Shown in pieces: positions 1 to 9,900 of a stretch of DNA of 64,000 bases. Within the stretch, counting starts at the first letter, position 1, and every line of letters starts with the position of its first letter. A program made the position numbers and the translations under genes. The stretch is from the NCBI RefSeq assembly GCF_014651935.1, contig NZ_BMXV01000002.1, positions 248,001 to 312,000 of the forward strand. The letters run 5' to 3'. The DNA is from Marinobacter zhanjiangensis. Lineage in GTDB: Bacteria > Pseudomonadota > Gammaproteobacteria > Pseudomonadales > Oleiphilaceae. The notes below the pieces were generated by a model. It ran no database searches, was not told the DNA's origin, and saw only the letters and a program-made list of their open reading frames with translations.

Positions 1-2
1 CC

Positions 3-791
3 CAGTGGATGATTATCGGCGTGCCCATCTCGCTACTGATGTTGCTGGTGATCTGGTGGTGGCTGACCCGGACGGACTTCCGGATGGACAGCTCCGCCAG
101 CGCGGGCAAGGCGATCAGGGAAGAGCTCGGCACTCTCGGGGCCATGAGTCAGGCCGAAATACGGGTGGCTATTGTGTTCGGGCTGACCGCTGCCGCCTGG
201 ATATTCCGGCCCCTGCTGGCGGATACCCTGTCGTGGGTGAGCGATACGGTGATCGCCATATTCGCCGCGGTGATGCTGTTCCTGCTGCGTTCGGGGCAAC
301 GTGACGGCCAGGCATTGATGGATTGGGACACTGCCCGGGAACTGCCCTGGGGTGTATTGCTGCTGTTCGGTGGCGGCCTGGCACTCGCCGGCGTGATCAG
401 CAGTTCCGGGTTGGCGGAGGCCATCGCTACAAGTCTGTCCGTGCTGGAGGTATTGCCGGCCCTGTTGATGGTGGGGCTGGTGGTTGCGGTGATCATCTTC
501 CTGACCGAGGTTACCAGCAACACCGCCACCGCGGCCGCCTTTCTGCCGCTGCTTGGCGCGCTCGCGGTAGGCCAGGGCGTTTCGCCCCTGCTGCTGACAG
601 TGCCGGCGGCGATTGCAGCCAGTTGCGCCTTCATGATGCCGGTGGCGACGCCCCCGAACGCCATCGTCTTCGGCAGTGGGCATCTTGCCATCAGCGATAT
701 GATACGGGCCGGCCTGGTACTGAACCTGATCGGCATTGTGCTGGTCACCCTGTTGGGTTACCTGTTACTGGGCGTGGCCTTCTCCATGTAG
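3..791 (+). CDS. SLC13/DASS-type sodium-anion symporter, C-terminal part (cut by window edge)
   Basis: The reading frame is open to the left edge, so the start lies outside the window; 260-odd residues are visible against roughly 450-500 for the family. The visible part is almost entirely hydrophobic, with about seven membrane segments. A TSNTATAAAFLPL stretch (about residues 168-180 of the visible part) and a later MMPVATPPNAIVFGSG stretch match the SNT and TPPN signature loops of the divalent-anion:sodium symporter (SLC13/CitT-ArsB superfamily) fold. Family members import dicarboxylates, citrate or sulfate; the substrate cannot be read from sequence. It converges on the deacetylase gene with 16 bases between stops, and no terminator hairpin is visible there. 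Confidence 0.85.
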   Translation, partial: QWMIIGVPISLLMLLVIWWWLTRTDFRMDSSASAGKAIREELGTLGAMSQAEIRVAIVFGLTAAAWIFRPLLADTLSWVSDTVIAIFAAVMLFLLRSGQRDGQALMDWDTARELPWGVLLLFGGGLALAGVISSSGLAEAIATSLSVLEVLPALLMVGLVVAVIIFLTEVTSNTATAAAFLPLLGALAVGQGVSPLLLTVPAAIAASCAFMMPVATPPNAIVFGSGHLAISDMIRAGLVLNLIGIVLVTLLGYLLLGVAFSM

Positions 792-807
792 TCGGCCCGC
801 AGGGCGT

Positions 808-1830
808 TCAGTCCTCGGGCTGGCTCAGGTCGACCCACTGCTGGGACAACCAGTAGAACCGGCCCTGTCCCGCCGGATAGGTACAGTTGTAACGAAAGCG
901 TCGGGTGTCGAATGCTTCGGGAGCCTGCACTGATACGGTCTGACCTTCGATATCCGCCGGAATGCGACCCTGACCGGAGGCAAAACAGGTGAGGGCGGAA
1001 GCGTTCAGTTCTTCCGGCAGGGTCAGGGTGAGCCGGGGCGGGTTGTCTGCCACGATGCCATCCGGCAGTTTGCTGAAGTCCACCGGCAGGGCCCGGCTGC
1101 GGAGCTTGTTGTCCAGACTCTCCAGCTGGCCATAGGCCGTCGCCATGGGAAAGCGTGGCAGGCGCCCGGGGTCGGAGTCAGCACCGATGGCGCCGGACTG
1201 CTGGCCGTACCCGAACCACTCCCGCTCCTCCACAAGCGTTTCGACACCGGCGTCATATTCACCGTAAGGGTAGGCAAACATCGGCTCGTTCACGCCCAGC
1301 CTGTCCTGCAGCATGCTCTGGGCCTGGTCCAGGGAGTCTGTGACGCGCCGGCGCCAGTGTTCCCGGGTTTCCTCCGGCCGTTGCGGCAGGTGACCATGAT
1401 CATGGCTGTGGTTAGCGATAACTACGCCCGGCTGCTGGCTGGCCTGTGCCAATTGGTCCCAGGTCATGTAGCCCTCGCTGCCAACGGCCCGGGTATTGAC
1501 GAAGATGGTATAGGGGTAGCCGGATTCCTCCAGCATCGGCATGGCCGTGCTCCATACCGATTCATAGGCGTCGTCGAAGGTGATGGCCACCTGCTGCTGG
1601 TCCTTCAACTCTCCCGCCAGAGCGGCTTTGGTGGCTGAGTCCAGCGGCACCACCTCCAGCTCCAGTTGCTGTATTCGCTCCAGTTGCTTGCGGAAAAGGT
1701 CCACCTCGGTGCTGGTGCTGGCCGGGGTCTGGTCGCTGACGTGGTGGTACTGGAGTACCACCAGATCCGCTCTGGCCGGCAGGGCCGCGATGGCAAGAAG
1801 GGAGGCAGTGGTCAGATATCGGCTCAGCAT
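808..1830 (-). CDS. Secreted polysaccharide deacetylase family protein
   Basis: The 340-residue product starts with a Sec signal peptide (positive start, hydrophobic run to about residue 20, Ala-Arg-Ala cleavage region). The NodB-type catalytic core shows motif 1, TFDDA, with the acidic pair D86-D87, and motif 2, H141-S-H-D-H145, supplying the two metal-binding histidines. The C-terminal third has no family I recognise. Such proteins remove N- or O-acetyl groups from polysaccharides in the periplasm or at the cell surface, as in PgaB/IcaB or xylan and chitin deacetylases. Its ATG overlaps the stop of the upstream DnaJ-related gene in ATGCTGA, implying translational coupling. The substrate is unknown. 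Confidence 0.85.
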   Translation of the reverse strand: MLSRYLTTASLLAIAALPARADLVVLQYHHVSDQTPASTSTEVDLFRKQLERIQQLELEVVPLDSATKAALAGELKDQQQVAITFDDAYESVWSTAMPMLEESGYPYTIFVNTRAVGSEGYMTWDQLAQASQQPGVVIANHSHDHGHLPQRPEETREHWRRRVTDSLDQAQSMLQDRLGVNEPMFAYPYGEYDAGVETLVEEREWFGYGQQSGAIGADSDPGRLPRFPMATAYGQLESLDNKLRSRALPVDFSKLPDGIVADNPPRLTLTLPEELNASALTCFASGQGRIPADIEGQTVSVQAPEAFDTRRFRYNCTYPAGQGRFYWLSQQWVDLSQPED

Positions 1831-2504
1831 GGGGTCTCTCCGTAGCGGAAGTAATGGCGCAGAGTGGCGAACGCCTCGTTCAGTTGCTGGACCTGTTCCG
1901 TATCGCCGCCCCGGTCCGGATGGGATTGCATCACGGCGCGACGGAAACGGTGCTTGACCACCGAAAAGTCGGCCGGCAGGGCGTCGAAACCCAGTACGCT
2001 GGCAGCGTCTGCCGCGCTCTGCCGTACCGGGTGCTGTTTGACACGCCCGGCCCAGAAGTCATCCACCATGCGCAGGATGTCGCTCTCCGGCATCTCGTAC
2101 TGGTTCAGGTCGAGGTAGAAGGCCCTCAGAGGGTCACCCCGGTCGGGCAGGCCGGTGCCTGACACCACGTCGGATTCTGTCAGTGAAATGGACAGCGGTG
2201 AAATGGTCAAAGTTTCACCCCTTTCGGCCAGCTCGTCCCGCAGACGGTAGAGCACATGAAACAGCAGAAAGTGGACCGGGTAGAGGGCCGCCGGGTTGGC
2301 ATAGTCCACGGCTTCCAGAATCTGCCAGGGCGGTGCCTGCAGTTGCCGGATCAGTTCCAGTTCCGACAGGCCGCCACGGGCTTTGCGCAGGCACGCCTCA
2401 ACTGCCGCACCGAGCAGCTGGATATGGCCCTCCAGTGCCTCGCGCGTGGCCTTGCTGGTATCCATCGGGGCATGGTCATGGGGGGTGTTGTTTGGCTGAG
2501 TCAT
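1824..2504 (-). CDS. DnaJ-related protein with C-terminal J-domain
   Basis: The 226-residue product has an N-terminal region of about 130 residues resembling the DNAJ_related domain (PF12339), then a C-terminal J-domain. The J-domain carries the Hsp70-stimulating HPD motif in SHPDRGGD near residue 197. There is no zinc-finger or substrate domain as in DnaJ, so it is more likely a specialised DnaK co-chaperone. I chose the start at 2504 (MTQPNN) because the frame above it has no family-like sequence and would run across the ttcA promoter. It is divergent from ttcA and overlaps the deacetylase gene by seven bases; a functional link between the two is only inferred from that coupling. Confidence 0.8.
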   Translation of the reverse strand: MTQPNNTPHDHAPMDTSKATREALEGHIQLLGAAVEACLRKARGGLSELELIRQLQAPPWQILEAVDYANPAALYPVHFLLFHVLYRLRDELAERGETLTISPLSISLTESDVVSGTGLPDRGDPLRAFYLDLNQYEMPESDILRMVDDFWAGRVKQHPVRQSAADAASVLGFDALPADFSVVKHRFRRAVMQSHPDRGGDTEQVQQLNEAFATLRHYFRYGETPC

Positions 2505-2568
2505 GGCAACATGGTATGCCAGCGGTGAATCAATCCCAAGTATCGTGGCTTTTACGGGTTGGCGAAAC

Positions 2569-2598
2569 CTGACGGGGAAGGGTTGCCTCCGGTATAAT
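2569..2598 (+). promoter_or_regulatory. Candidate sigma-70 promoter of ttcA
   Basis: A perfect TATAAT -10 box (2593-2598) lies 18 bases after CTGACG (2569-2574, four of six matches to the -35 consensus). The ttcA ATG is about 37 bases further on. The position in the divergent gap between the DnaJ-related gene and ttcA fits. Seen by eye only. Confidence 0.55.
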
Positions 2599-2634
2599 CG
2601 CCGCCTGTTTATTAACCATGACCACAGGTTCTCT

Positions 2635-3546
2635 ATGTCTGATGTGACAACGGCGGAAGCGGTATCCACGGCGCCGGCCAGCGAAGCCGAACGCAAGCGC
2701 AAGCTGGAGATGAACAAACTCCAGAAACGGTTGCGGCGGGACGCCGGGCAGGCCATCCAGGATTTCCGGATGATCGAATCCGGTGACCGGGTGATGGTGT
2801 GCCTGTCCGGTGGCAAGGATTCCTACACCATGCTGGATATCCTGATGAATCTGCAGAAGAGCGCCCCGGTGAACTTCGAGCTGATTGCCGTCAACCTGGA
2901 CCAGAAGCAGCCGGGTTTCCCGGAGCATGTCCTGCCGGACTACCTGTCAAAGCTGGGCATCGAATACCACATCATCGAGAAGGACACCTACAGCATCGTC
3001 AAAGAGAAGGTGCCCGAGGGCAAGACCACCTGCGGTCTTTGTTCGCGTCTGCGCCGGGGCATCCTCTACAACTTTGCCGAGGAACATGGCATCACCAAGA
3101 TTGCCCTGGGCCACCACCGGGACGACATGCTGGAAACCCTGTTCCTGAACATGTTCTACGGCGGCAGGATGAAGTCCATGCCCCCCAAGCTTTTCAGTGA
3201 TGATGGCCGTAACACGGTGATCCGTCCGCTCGCCTACAGCCGCGAGAAGGACATTGCCCGCTATGCGGCGCTGCAGGAATACCCGATCATCCCCTGCAAC
3301 CTGTGCGGTTCCCAGGAGAATCTCCAGCGCCAGGTGGTCAAGGACATGCTCCAGCAGTGGGACAGGCAGCACCCCGGTCGCATCGAAACCATGTTCCGGG
3401 CCATGTGCAATGTGGAGCCTTCGCACCTGGCCGATACCAGCCTGTATGACTTCGAGAATGGGCGTTCAGTGGCGGGGTCCCAGCCGGCGGTGCAGACCGC
3501 CGAGCCGGAACGGGACTATGGCCGTCTGGATGTGCTCAACCTCTGA
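2635..3546 (+). CDS. ttcA: tRNA 2-thiocytidine(32) synthetase TtcA
   Basis: TtcA thiolates cytidine 32 in the anticodon loop of certain tRNAs using ATP and an iron-sulfur cluster. The 303-residue product has the PP-loop ATP-pyrophosphatase motif SGGKDS (about residues 59-64), the central CGLC cysteine pair, and the family-specific IPCNLCGSQ motif with a further cysteine pair. The start at 2635 is the first ATG after the consensus -10 box; an open frame reaching further upstream would run through that promoter. The final 30 residues are low in complexity. A tandem repeat and a bidirectional terminator follow. The length is typical of the family. Confidence 0.96.
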   Translation: MSDVTTAEAVSTAPASEAERKRKLEMNKLQKRLRRDAGQAIQDFRMIESGDRVMVCLSGGKDSYTMLDILMNLQKSAPVNFELIAVNLDQKQPGFPEHVLPDYLSKLGIEYHIIEKDTYSIVKEKVPEGKTTCGLCSRLRRGILYNFAEEHGITKIALGHHRDDMLETLFLNMFYGGRMKSMPPKLFSDDGRNTVIRPLAYSREKDIARYAALQEYPIIPCNLCGSQENLQRQVVKDMLQQWDRQHPGRIETMFRAMCNVEPSHLADTSLYDFENGRSVAGSQPAVQTAEPERDYGRLDVLNL

Positions 3547-3566
3547 CGGTCAGCCGGGCGAGCTTT

Positions 3567-3604
3567 CCGTCACCAACTGTCCGTCACCAACTGTCCATCA
3601 CCAA
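3567..3604. repeat. Short tandem repeat, 14-bp unit, about 2.7 copies
   Basis: The unit CCGTCACCAACTGT occurs at 3567-3580 and exactly again at 3581-3594. A partial third copy with one change (CCATCACCAA) runs to 3604. It sits between the ttcA stop and its terminator, outside any gene. Confidence 0.9.
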
Positions 3605-3637
3605 AAAAGGGCGACCACTGGTCGCCCCTTTTGTCAT
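3602..3637. terminator. Bidirectional rho-independent terminator between ttcA and the convergent regulator gene
   Basis: The stem GGGCGACC / GGTCGCCC with an ACT loop is flanked by six A residues on the left and a T run on the right, so it works on either strand. It separates convergent ttcA (plus) and the response-regulator gene (minus). The same eight-base arm recurs in the terminator at 42913-42937. Confidence 0.88.
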
Positions 3638-3674
3638 CGCCAGATAGCGGCCAATGGCTGCCCTGATGCCGCGC

Positions 3675-4424
3675 TCAGCCACCCCCATTGCCACCAATCA
3701 GCTCCATCAGCCCGCCAATCATCTGGCTGATCAGGCCCAGCTGGGTGTTCAGCCCGTCGACGGTTTCCGACACGCTGTTGATCTGCAGGCCAAGGAACAA
3801 GGCCACCAGCACGAACACCAGGGTGGTGAGCATCCATAGCCGGCGCATCCTGCCAACACGGGTTTCCAGTTCTTCCTGGAACCGGGCGTCCACACGGGCC
3901 ATGTGCTGTTTCATGGCGCGGATGTCCTCGTTGGCTTCCTCGTAGGCGATTTCCAGGGTGGACAGGCGGCCTGTCAGGCGTCGCAGGTAGGACTGGTCGG
4001 CCACAGTCTGGTAGGGGCTCAGCTCAGTGGTGGCAAAATCCTGCTCGTCGTCACTGTCGGCCAGGATGGTGTCGATCATCTGGACCAGCTGTTCCCGCTC
4101 CACCTGCTTGCCGATCACTCCGGCGGCGCCCCGGGCCTTGGCGTCCTGCAGATAGCGGTCGGCGTTCTGGGAGGTGTACATGAACACCGGGATATTCTTG
4201 CTGTCCGGTCGGCTCTTGAATTTTTCCAGAGCCTCGAAGCCATTCATGCCTGGCAGCAGGTGGTCCAGGAAGATCAGGTCAAAGTGCTCGTGCTGCACCA
4301 TGCTCAGAGCTTCTTCAGCCGAGCTGGCGCCCTTGCTGGTGAGATCGGCTTTTTCCAGCAGCCGGGCAAGGATGATCCTGGCGGTGGAGGAATCATCGAC
4401 GATAAGTGCGTTGCCACGGGGCAT
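3675..4424 (-). CDS. Response-regulator receiver protein with C-terminal membrane anchor
   Basis: The 249-residue product begins with a receiver domain: acidic pair D10-D11, phospho-acceptor D54 in LDHLLPG, the switch Thr in YTSQ and the Lys in IGKQ are all present. A linker and a probable coiled coil follow (about 140-190). One hydrophobic helix (about 195-214) and a Gly-rich tail come last. There is no DNA-binding or enzymatic output domain, so it probably signals by protein contact at the inner membrane. The start at 4424 was chosen because an AGGGAGAA ribosome-binding site precedes it. It lies last in the minus-strand signalling block, 180 bases after the kinase gene. Confidence 0.85.
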   Translation of the reverse strand: MPRGNALIVDDSSTARIILARLLEKADLTSKGASSAEEALSMVQHEHFDLIFLDHLLPGMNGFEALEKFKSRPDSKNIPVFMYTSQNADRYLQDAKARGAAGVIGKQVEREQLVQMIDTILADSDDEQDFATTELSPYQTVADQSYLRRLTGRLSTLEIAYEEANEDIRAMKQHMARVDARFQEELETRVGRMRRLWMLTTLVFVLVALFLGLQINSVSETVDGLNTQLGLISQMIGGLMELIGGNGGG

Positions 4425-4604
4425 TGTGTTCTCCCTGTCTGTACGAGGGCCCTCGTGTTGCTGCAATGTGCAGCGTTAGCGGATCCTTGAGGGCTCGCCA
4501 CACGTTAATGGGCGCTGACGGGCAATTCAAGTAGCCGGTTGCCAAATTGTGGCACAGGTCGGTGAAAGCTGCCCCCACCCGCTGGCAGCGTGTTACAGGG
4601 TCCT

Positions 4605-5324
4605 TCAGGGCAGCCATACCTCGAACACGCCACCGCCCAGTTCGCCATCATTGTGAAGCCGGATCTGACCCCGCCGGCCGCCGTTGTGATGCAGGTTGGC
4701 AATGGCGGAGGCGAAATAGAGGCCAAGGCTGGTGGAGCCGGTGCTGAAGTCGGGGGCACGCAGCAGTGCCTCGCCGGTTTCCCGCATGGATTGCGGATAG
4801 CCATTGCCGTCATCCTCGATGCTGATCACCAGCCAGCCATCCTGCTCCCGGGCGCCCAGGCGCAGCCGGCTGCGGGTGTAGCGAATGGCATTGTTGAGGG
4901 AGCTGGTAATAACACCAGCGATCAGTTCAGCGTCGAAGAAGCCCACCGCACTGTCATCCGCCACGATCTCGTAGTCGATACCGTAACCGTCCAGCAGTGC
5001 CTGGTGGCGGGCAAGCTGCTCGTTGAGGAAATCGCCCACATAGTGCTCATCACTGTGTGCGGAGAGTCGTTGTTCCCCCAGTCGGTAGACCCCCAGTAAC
5101 TGTACCAGGTCGCTGTGAACCCGTTCCGCCTCGTACTGGAGAATGTTCAGCTTGGGGTGCTCTTCCGGTGACCCCTGTTGTTCCTTTCTCAGGTCGTCCA
5201 GAGTGCTGAGCAGCATGCCCAGGGAGTTTTTCATGTCATGCACCGCGGAGGCGATGACCATGGAAAAGTCCGGAACTTCGATCTCGCGCCGGTTGTTGGC
5301 GCCGGAGTGCGACTGATCACTCAT
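4605..5324 (-). CDS. Soluble sensor histidine kinase (HATPase) without input domain
   Basis: The 239-residue product has a short dimerisation/phospho-acceptor helix with H29 in AVHDMKNS. A HATPase_c domain follows, with the N box (NNAIRY), the G1 box (DDGNG) and a G2-like GSTSLGL. There is no membrane segment, PAS or HAMP domain, so it depends on other proteins for input. Its start overlaps the end of the receiver-TPR gene by eight bases, which implies translational coupling. Together with the upstream hybrid sensor and the downstream tethered receiver it looks like the middle of a phosphorelay; partners are inferred from position. Confidence 0.85.
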   Translation of the reverse strand: MSDQSHSGANNRREIEVPDFSMVIASAVHDMKNSLGMLLSTLDDLRKEQQGSPEEHPKLNILQYEAERVHSDLVQLLGVYRLGEQRLSAHSDEHYVGDFLNEQLARHQALLDGYGIDYEIVADDSAVGFFDAELIAGVITSSLNNAIRYTRSRLRLGAREQDGWLVISIEDDGNGYPQSMRETGEALLRAPDFSTGSTSLGLYFASAIANLHHNGGRRGQIRLHNDGELGGGVFEVWLP

Positions 5325-6969
5325 TCAGATTCTCCACCTTTCGTTTCATGGCCTGATAGCGACGGTACTGGCGATGCTGGGGGGGCAGGTTCTCCAGGGC
5401 ATCCATGCAGCGACGGCACTGGGCAACGGCGTGCTGTGGGTTGATGGTCGTATCCTTGCTGTCCAGTTGTTTCATGCGTATCTGGATCAGGTTCAGATTG
5501 AGAGCGGCATGATTGGGTACCACATCCAGCGCCTGCTCGAAATGCCGGGCCGCTTCCCCCAGGGCACCCTTTTCGTAGGCCTGTATACCCTCACGGTTCT
5601 GGGTTCGGGCCTGCAACCTCTGCTGCAGGCCGACCGGTTCGTCAATCAGGCTTTCAATCTGTTCGATGATGTCGGTCTGCCCTTCGAACTTCTGGGCCAG
5701 AGTCCCCAGCAGTTGCTCGGCCTCACGGTTCTGGCCGACCCGGTACATGGTCTTGGCCAGGTCGAGCCCGGCGTCGGCGGACAGACTGTCCTCCGGTAAC
5801 GCCTCCCGGGCCTTTTCCAGGAAGGCCATGGCCTTGGTGCGGTTACCCCGGGCCGCCACGATACGGGCACGGACCAGCATCGAGCGGGGTCCGATATCCG
5901 GTGTTTCAGGAAACCTGCGCTCCAGATTCTTGAGCACATTCACCGCCTCGTCGGCGTATTCCTTGCCTTCGCCGGTGGGATCGCCTTCGCTCAGGTCGGT
6001 CAGGGAGCGACCCAGTTCCAGATGATGGTCGGGGTTGTCGTGAACCGACCAGGTGCCCAGGTTGACTGTGCGGCGCCAGGCGTCGGTGGCGGTGTCAATA
6101 TCATGGTTTTGGGTGGCCAGTTTTGCCAGGTCCCGTTGCCTCAGCAGGGCATTGGGTGAGAGTTCCGCCGCCCGTTGCAGGATCTTCTGGGCCTGGCCGG
6201 GCTTGCCGGTGCGCTGCAGGCTTTCCGACAACAGGTCGTAGGCTTCCAGGAGATCAGGGTGGTCTTCGATCAGCGATCGCAGCGCGGTGATGGCCTCGTC
6301 ATGGAAGCCCTCGGCGACCATGACGCGGGCCTTGCCGAGCCGTGCCCAGGACAGGGAGCGCTGGTCCAGAATCTCGTCGTAGATCCTGCGAGCCTGGCCA
6401 TAGTCACCCACCTTTATGTAAAGCTCCGCCAGAGTCTTGTAGATCCAGGAGCGATGGCGATGGTGATGAGGCAACAGGGCGTGACATTGCTGTATCGCCT
6501 CGGGATAGTCCTCCAGGTCCATGGCTTTGGTGATTGGCAGCAGGGCCTCCCGGCGCTCCGCCAGGGCACCGAGACGTTTGGACAGCATGGCCTGGTTGAT
6601 GGGCTTGGTGAGATAGGCGTCCGGGTGATATTCCCGGGCGCCCATTACCATTTCCCGGGAGGTTTCCGCCGTCACCATCAGAAACAGCGAGGAATGCCGA
6701 AGCAACTTGCGGTGGCGCAATTCCTCCAGCACATGCTGGCCACTCTTGCCGTCACCCAGGTTGTAATTGCACAACAGCACGTCGAAATGGTCGTAGGCGC
6801 AGCGCTGCACCGCAACGGAACCATTGTGGACCATATCAATCTTGTCTGCCCCCATGGAGCGCAGCATCTGGCGCATGGAATTGCGGAAGTTTTCGAAGTC
6901 ATCCACCACCAGAAAGCTGAGTTTCCTGAAGCTGGCGGGGACGCTGGTTTCACCGAACGGGTTATTCAT
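5317..6969 (-). CDS. Receiver-TPR protein with Asn at the phospho-acceptor position
   Basis: The 550-residue product has an N-terminal receiver domain (about 17-145) followed by TPR-like helical repeats covering about 150-550. The receiver keeps D23-D24, the Thr of MVTAE and the Lys of LTKPI. The position expected to be the phosphorylated Asp is N68 in LLCNYNLGDG, read directly from the AAT codon at 6766-6768 on the minus strand. Unless a neighbouring acidic residue substitutes, it should not take up phosphate normally and may be a constitutive adaptor. Its ATG overlaps the stop of the hybrid sensor by four bases (6966-6969), so the two are translationally coupled. TPR repeats usually bind proteins, giving a scaffold role by inference. 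Confidence 0.85.
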   Translation of the reverse strand: MNNPFGETSVPASFRKLSFLVVDDFENFRNSMRQMLRSMGADKIDMVHNGSVAVQRCAYDHFDVLLCNYNLGDGKSGQHVLEELRHRKLLRHSSLFLMVTAETSREMVMGAREYHPDAYLTKPINQAMLSKRLGALAERREALLPITKAMDLEDYPEAIQQCHALLPHHHRHRSWIYKTLAELYIKVGDYGQARRIYDEILDQRSLSWARLGKARVMVAEGFHDEAITALRSLIEDHPDLLEAYDLLSESLQRTGKPGQAQKILQRAAELSPNALLRQRDLAKLATQNHDIDTATDAWRRTVNLGTWSVHDNPDHHLELGRSLTDLSEGDPTGEGKEYADEAVNVLKNLERRFPETPDIGPRSMLVRARIVAARGNRTKAMAFLEKAREALPEDSLSADAGLDLAKTMYRVGQNREAEQLLGTLAQKFEGQTDIIEQIESLIDEPVGLQQRLQARTQNREGIQAYEKGALGEAARHFEQALDVVPNHAALNLNLIQIRMKQLDSKDTTINPQHAVAQCRRCMDALENLPPQHRQYRRYQAMKRKVENLNE

Positions 6970-9900
6970 GAGCGCTTCTTGATCAGTTTGTTGACCAGAG
7001 CCCGGAGTGCGGCGGGCTTAACTGGTTTGTAGAGAATATGGTAGCCACGATGGCTGGCATCTTCACGGGCTTCCTCACCAAGATAGCCGGTAATCAGTAT
7101 TCCCGGTACCGGTTGATCGAAATCCGTCCTCAGGCTGTCCATGGCATCCAGGCCGTTGCGGTCATCATCGAGCTGGTAGTCCCCGAGCATCATGTCGGGT
7201 ATTTCGCCGGCCAGTGCCTGCCGTGCACCTTCCAGGCTGAGGGCAGTGGTGACGCGGCAGTCCCAGTTGCCCAGCAGCGCCTGCATGCCCTCCAGTATGT
7301 GGGGGTCATTGTCGATACACAGGACATGCAACCCCTTCAGTGCCGACAAGCCACGGCTGCCGCTGCGGCTGGGGGCGGGCGGGGCCTGCCGCTGCTGCGG
7401 TGCTGCCCTCGGCACGGTGACCGTGAAGGTGCTGCCCCGGCCGACCTGAGAGTGGACGTTGACCGGGTGGCCCAGCATCCCGCTGATGCGGTCGACAATG
7501 GCCAGCCCCAGACCCAGGCCCTTCTTGTCACGACCCTGACGCAGGCGCCGGAACTCCTCGAAGATGTGGGCCAGCTGGTCTTCCGGAATGCCGGGGCCGG
7601 TATCCCATACCTCGATGCGCAGATAGCCCTTGAGGCGACGACAGCCCATGAGGATGCGGCCACCACTCTCCGAATAGCGGATGGCATTGGACAGGAAATT
7701 CTGCACCACCCGCCGTAGCAGTTTGGCATCCGAGGTTACCCAGGTGGAGCTGGGCACAACGGTGAGGGTGAGATTCTGCTCGGCGGCGATGGCACTGAAC
7801 TCGGTGGCCAGGTGGCGCAGCATGTCATTCACCGGGAAGCTGGTGATATCCGGCTCCAGGGCTCCCGCGTCAAGCTTCGAGATGTCCAGCAGGGTGCTGA
7901 TGATTTCCTCGGCGGCGCCCAGGGAGCTATCCAGGTGGCTGGCCAGCTCCCGGGCCTCATCGGTGATCACCTTGTTCTGCAGGGCCGAGGCGAACAGGCG
8001 CGCGGCGTTCAGGGGCTGCAGCAGATCATGGCTGGCGGACGCCAGGAAGCGGGTCTTGCTCTGGTTGGCCTGCTCCGCCACTGACTTGGCTTTCAGCATC
8101 TGTTCGTTGATGACCTGCAGCTCCTGAGTGCGCTCCTTGACCCTTTGCTCCAGGTAGATATTGGTTTCCTTGAGCGCCTGCTCAGTCCGGCGCATGGCGG
8201 TAATGTCCTGGAAGGTGGTGACATAGCCACCGCCGGGAATCGGACTGCCCTCGATCTTCAGCACCGTGCCGTCCGGGCGGTGCCGCTCGTTGGACATGGG
8301 GCGTCCCTGCCTCATGGCGTTGCACCGGTGCTCGATGATTTCATCGATACGCCGGGCTGGCAGGTTCGCGCTGGTCAGGTTGTACCGCATAAGATCCTGC
8401 ACCGGTCTTCCGGTCCGCACATAGCCCTTGGGATAGGAAAACAGCTCCAGGTAACGGCGATTCCACACCACCAGCTGCTGCTGGTGATTGACCACGGAAA
8501 CCCCCAGGCTCACGTTTTCGATGGCAGACTGCAGTAACTCGCGGCTGAAGGTCATGGCCTGGGAGGCTTCATCGACGATGCTGACTACATCTTCGATCTG
8601 CATGTCGCGGCCGGTGAGCGTGGACTCCAGCACTACCCTCGCAGTGGAAGCGCCGATCACCGATGCCAGCTGACGCTCGATATGGCGCATCAGATGGCTG
8701 CTGGCCGGCCGTTGTGGTGACAGCCGCATGGCGTTACGACGTTCGTAGTTGGTGAACAGTGCCTTGGCCCGTTCCTCACCCATAAACCGTTCCGTGAGCG
8801 CCTGCAGGTCGGCGGTGAGTACTTCGCCCTGCCAGACCTGCTGCTGGGAGGTCTCCGCCCGTGGATCGGGCTCGTGAAAGAAGGAGGCGATCTGGATCTT
8901 TTCCCGTACCCGCTGGCGGGTGGTCAGGGACAGCAGCACGTAGACCAGGGTGTTGATGCCCAGGGACCAGACGATGCCGTGGCTGGTGGGGTCCAGCTCA
9001 AGACCCAGCAGGGCGGTGGGACGGGTCCAGCTCAGGCCCCACAGCCCCTGATCGATGAGGGTGTCGCCGAGCCAGCCGGTAGAGGCGAGGGCCGGAATCA
9101 GCAGGGTATAACACCACATGGCAAAGCCCAGGGCCAGGCCCCAGATGGCGCCGTTGTAGTTTCCCCGTCGCCAGAGGATGCCGCCGATCAGGGACGGCCC
9201 GAACTGGGCTGCTGCGGCAAAGGAAAGCAGGCCGAAGGCGGTCAGGCTGTAGTCGGCACCGGCAAGGCGGTAGAAGCCATAGGCGGTCATCAGCACCAGG
9301 AAGATGGTCACCCGGCGGATGCTCAGCAGCAGGCGGCTGAGATCCGCCCGCCGGCTCATGCGGGGTTGAAAGAACTTGAGCAGCCCCGGCATGACGATCT
9401 CGTTGCTGACCATGGTGGCGATGGCCACCGAGCACACAATGACCATGGCGGCGGCTGCGGAGCCGCCCCCGAGGAAGGCCAGTATGGCCAGCCACGTCTG
9501 TTCCTCCACAATCGGCAGGGTGAGGATCAGCATGTCCGGGTTGACGCCCTCGGTGCCGGAGTGAAGCAGTCCGGCAGCTGCGATGGGCAGTACGAAGGCG
9601 CTGGCGATCATCAGGTAGGCCGGCATGGCCCAGCGTGCGGTGTTGAAATCCCGGTAGTCGGCGTTTTCCACCACCATGACGTGAAACTGCCGTGGCAGAC
9701 ACAGGATCGCCAGCATGGCCACAATGGTCTGGGTGATGAAGGCAGGTGCTTCCACGCCATCCCAGGTCAGCTGGCCTACCAGGTCGGCGCTCTGCACGCG
9801 GCTCAGCAGGTCGCCAAACCCGCCGAACATGCCATAGCCAACGAACAGCCCCACGGCCACGAAAGCCACCAGTTTGATCACTGACTCGAAGGCCACGGCC

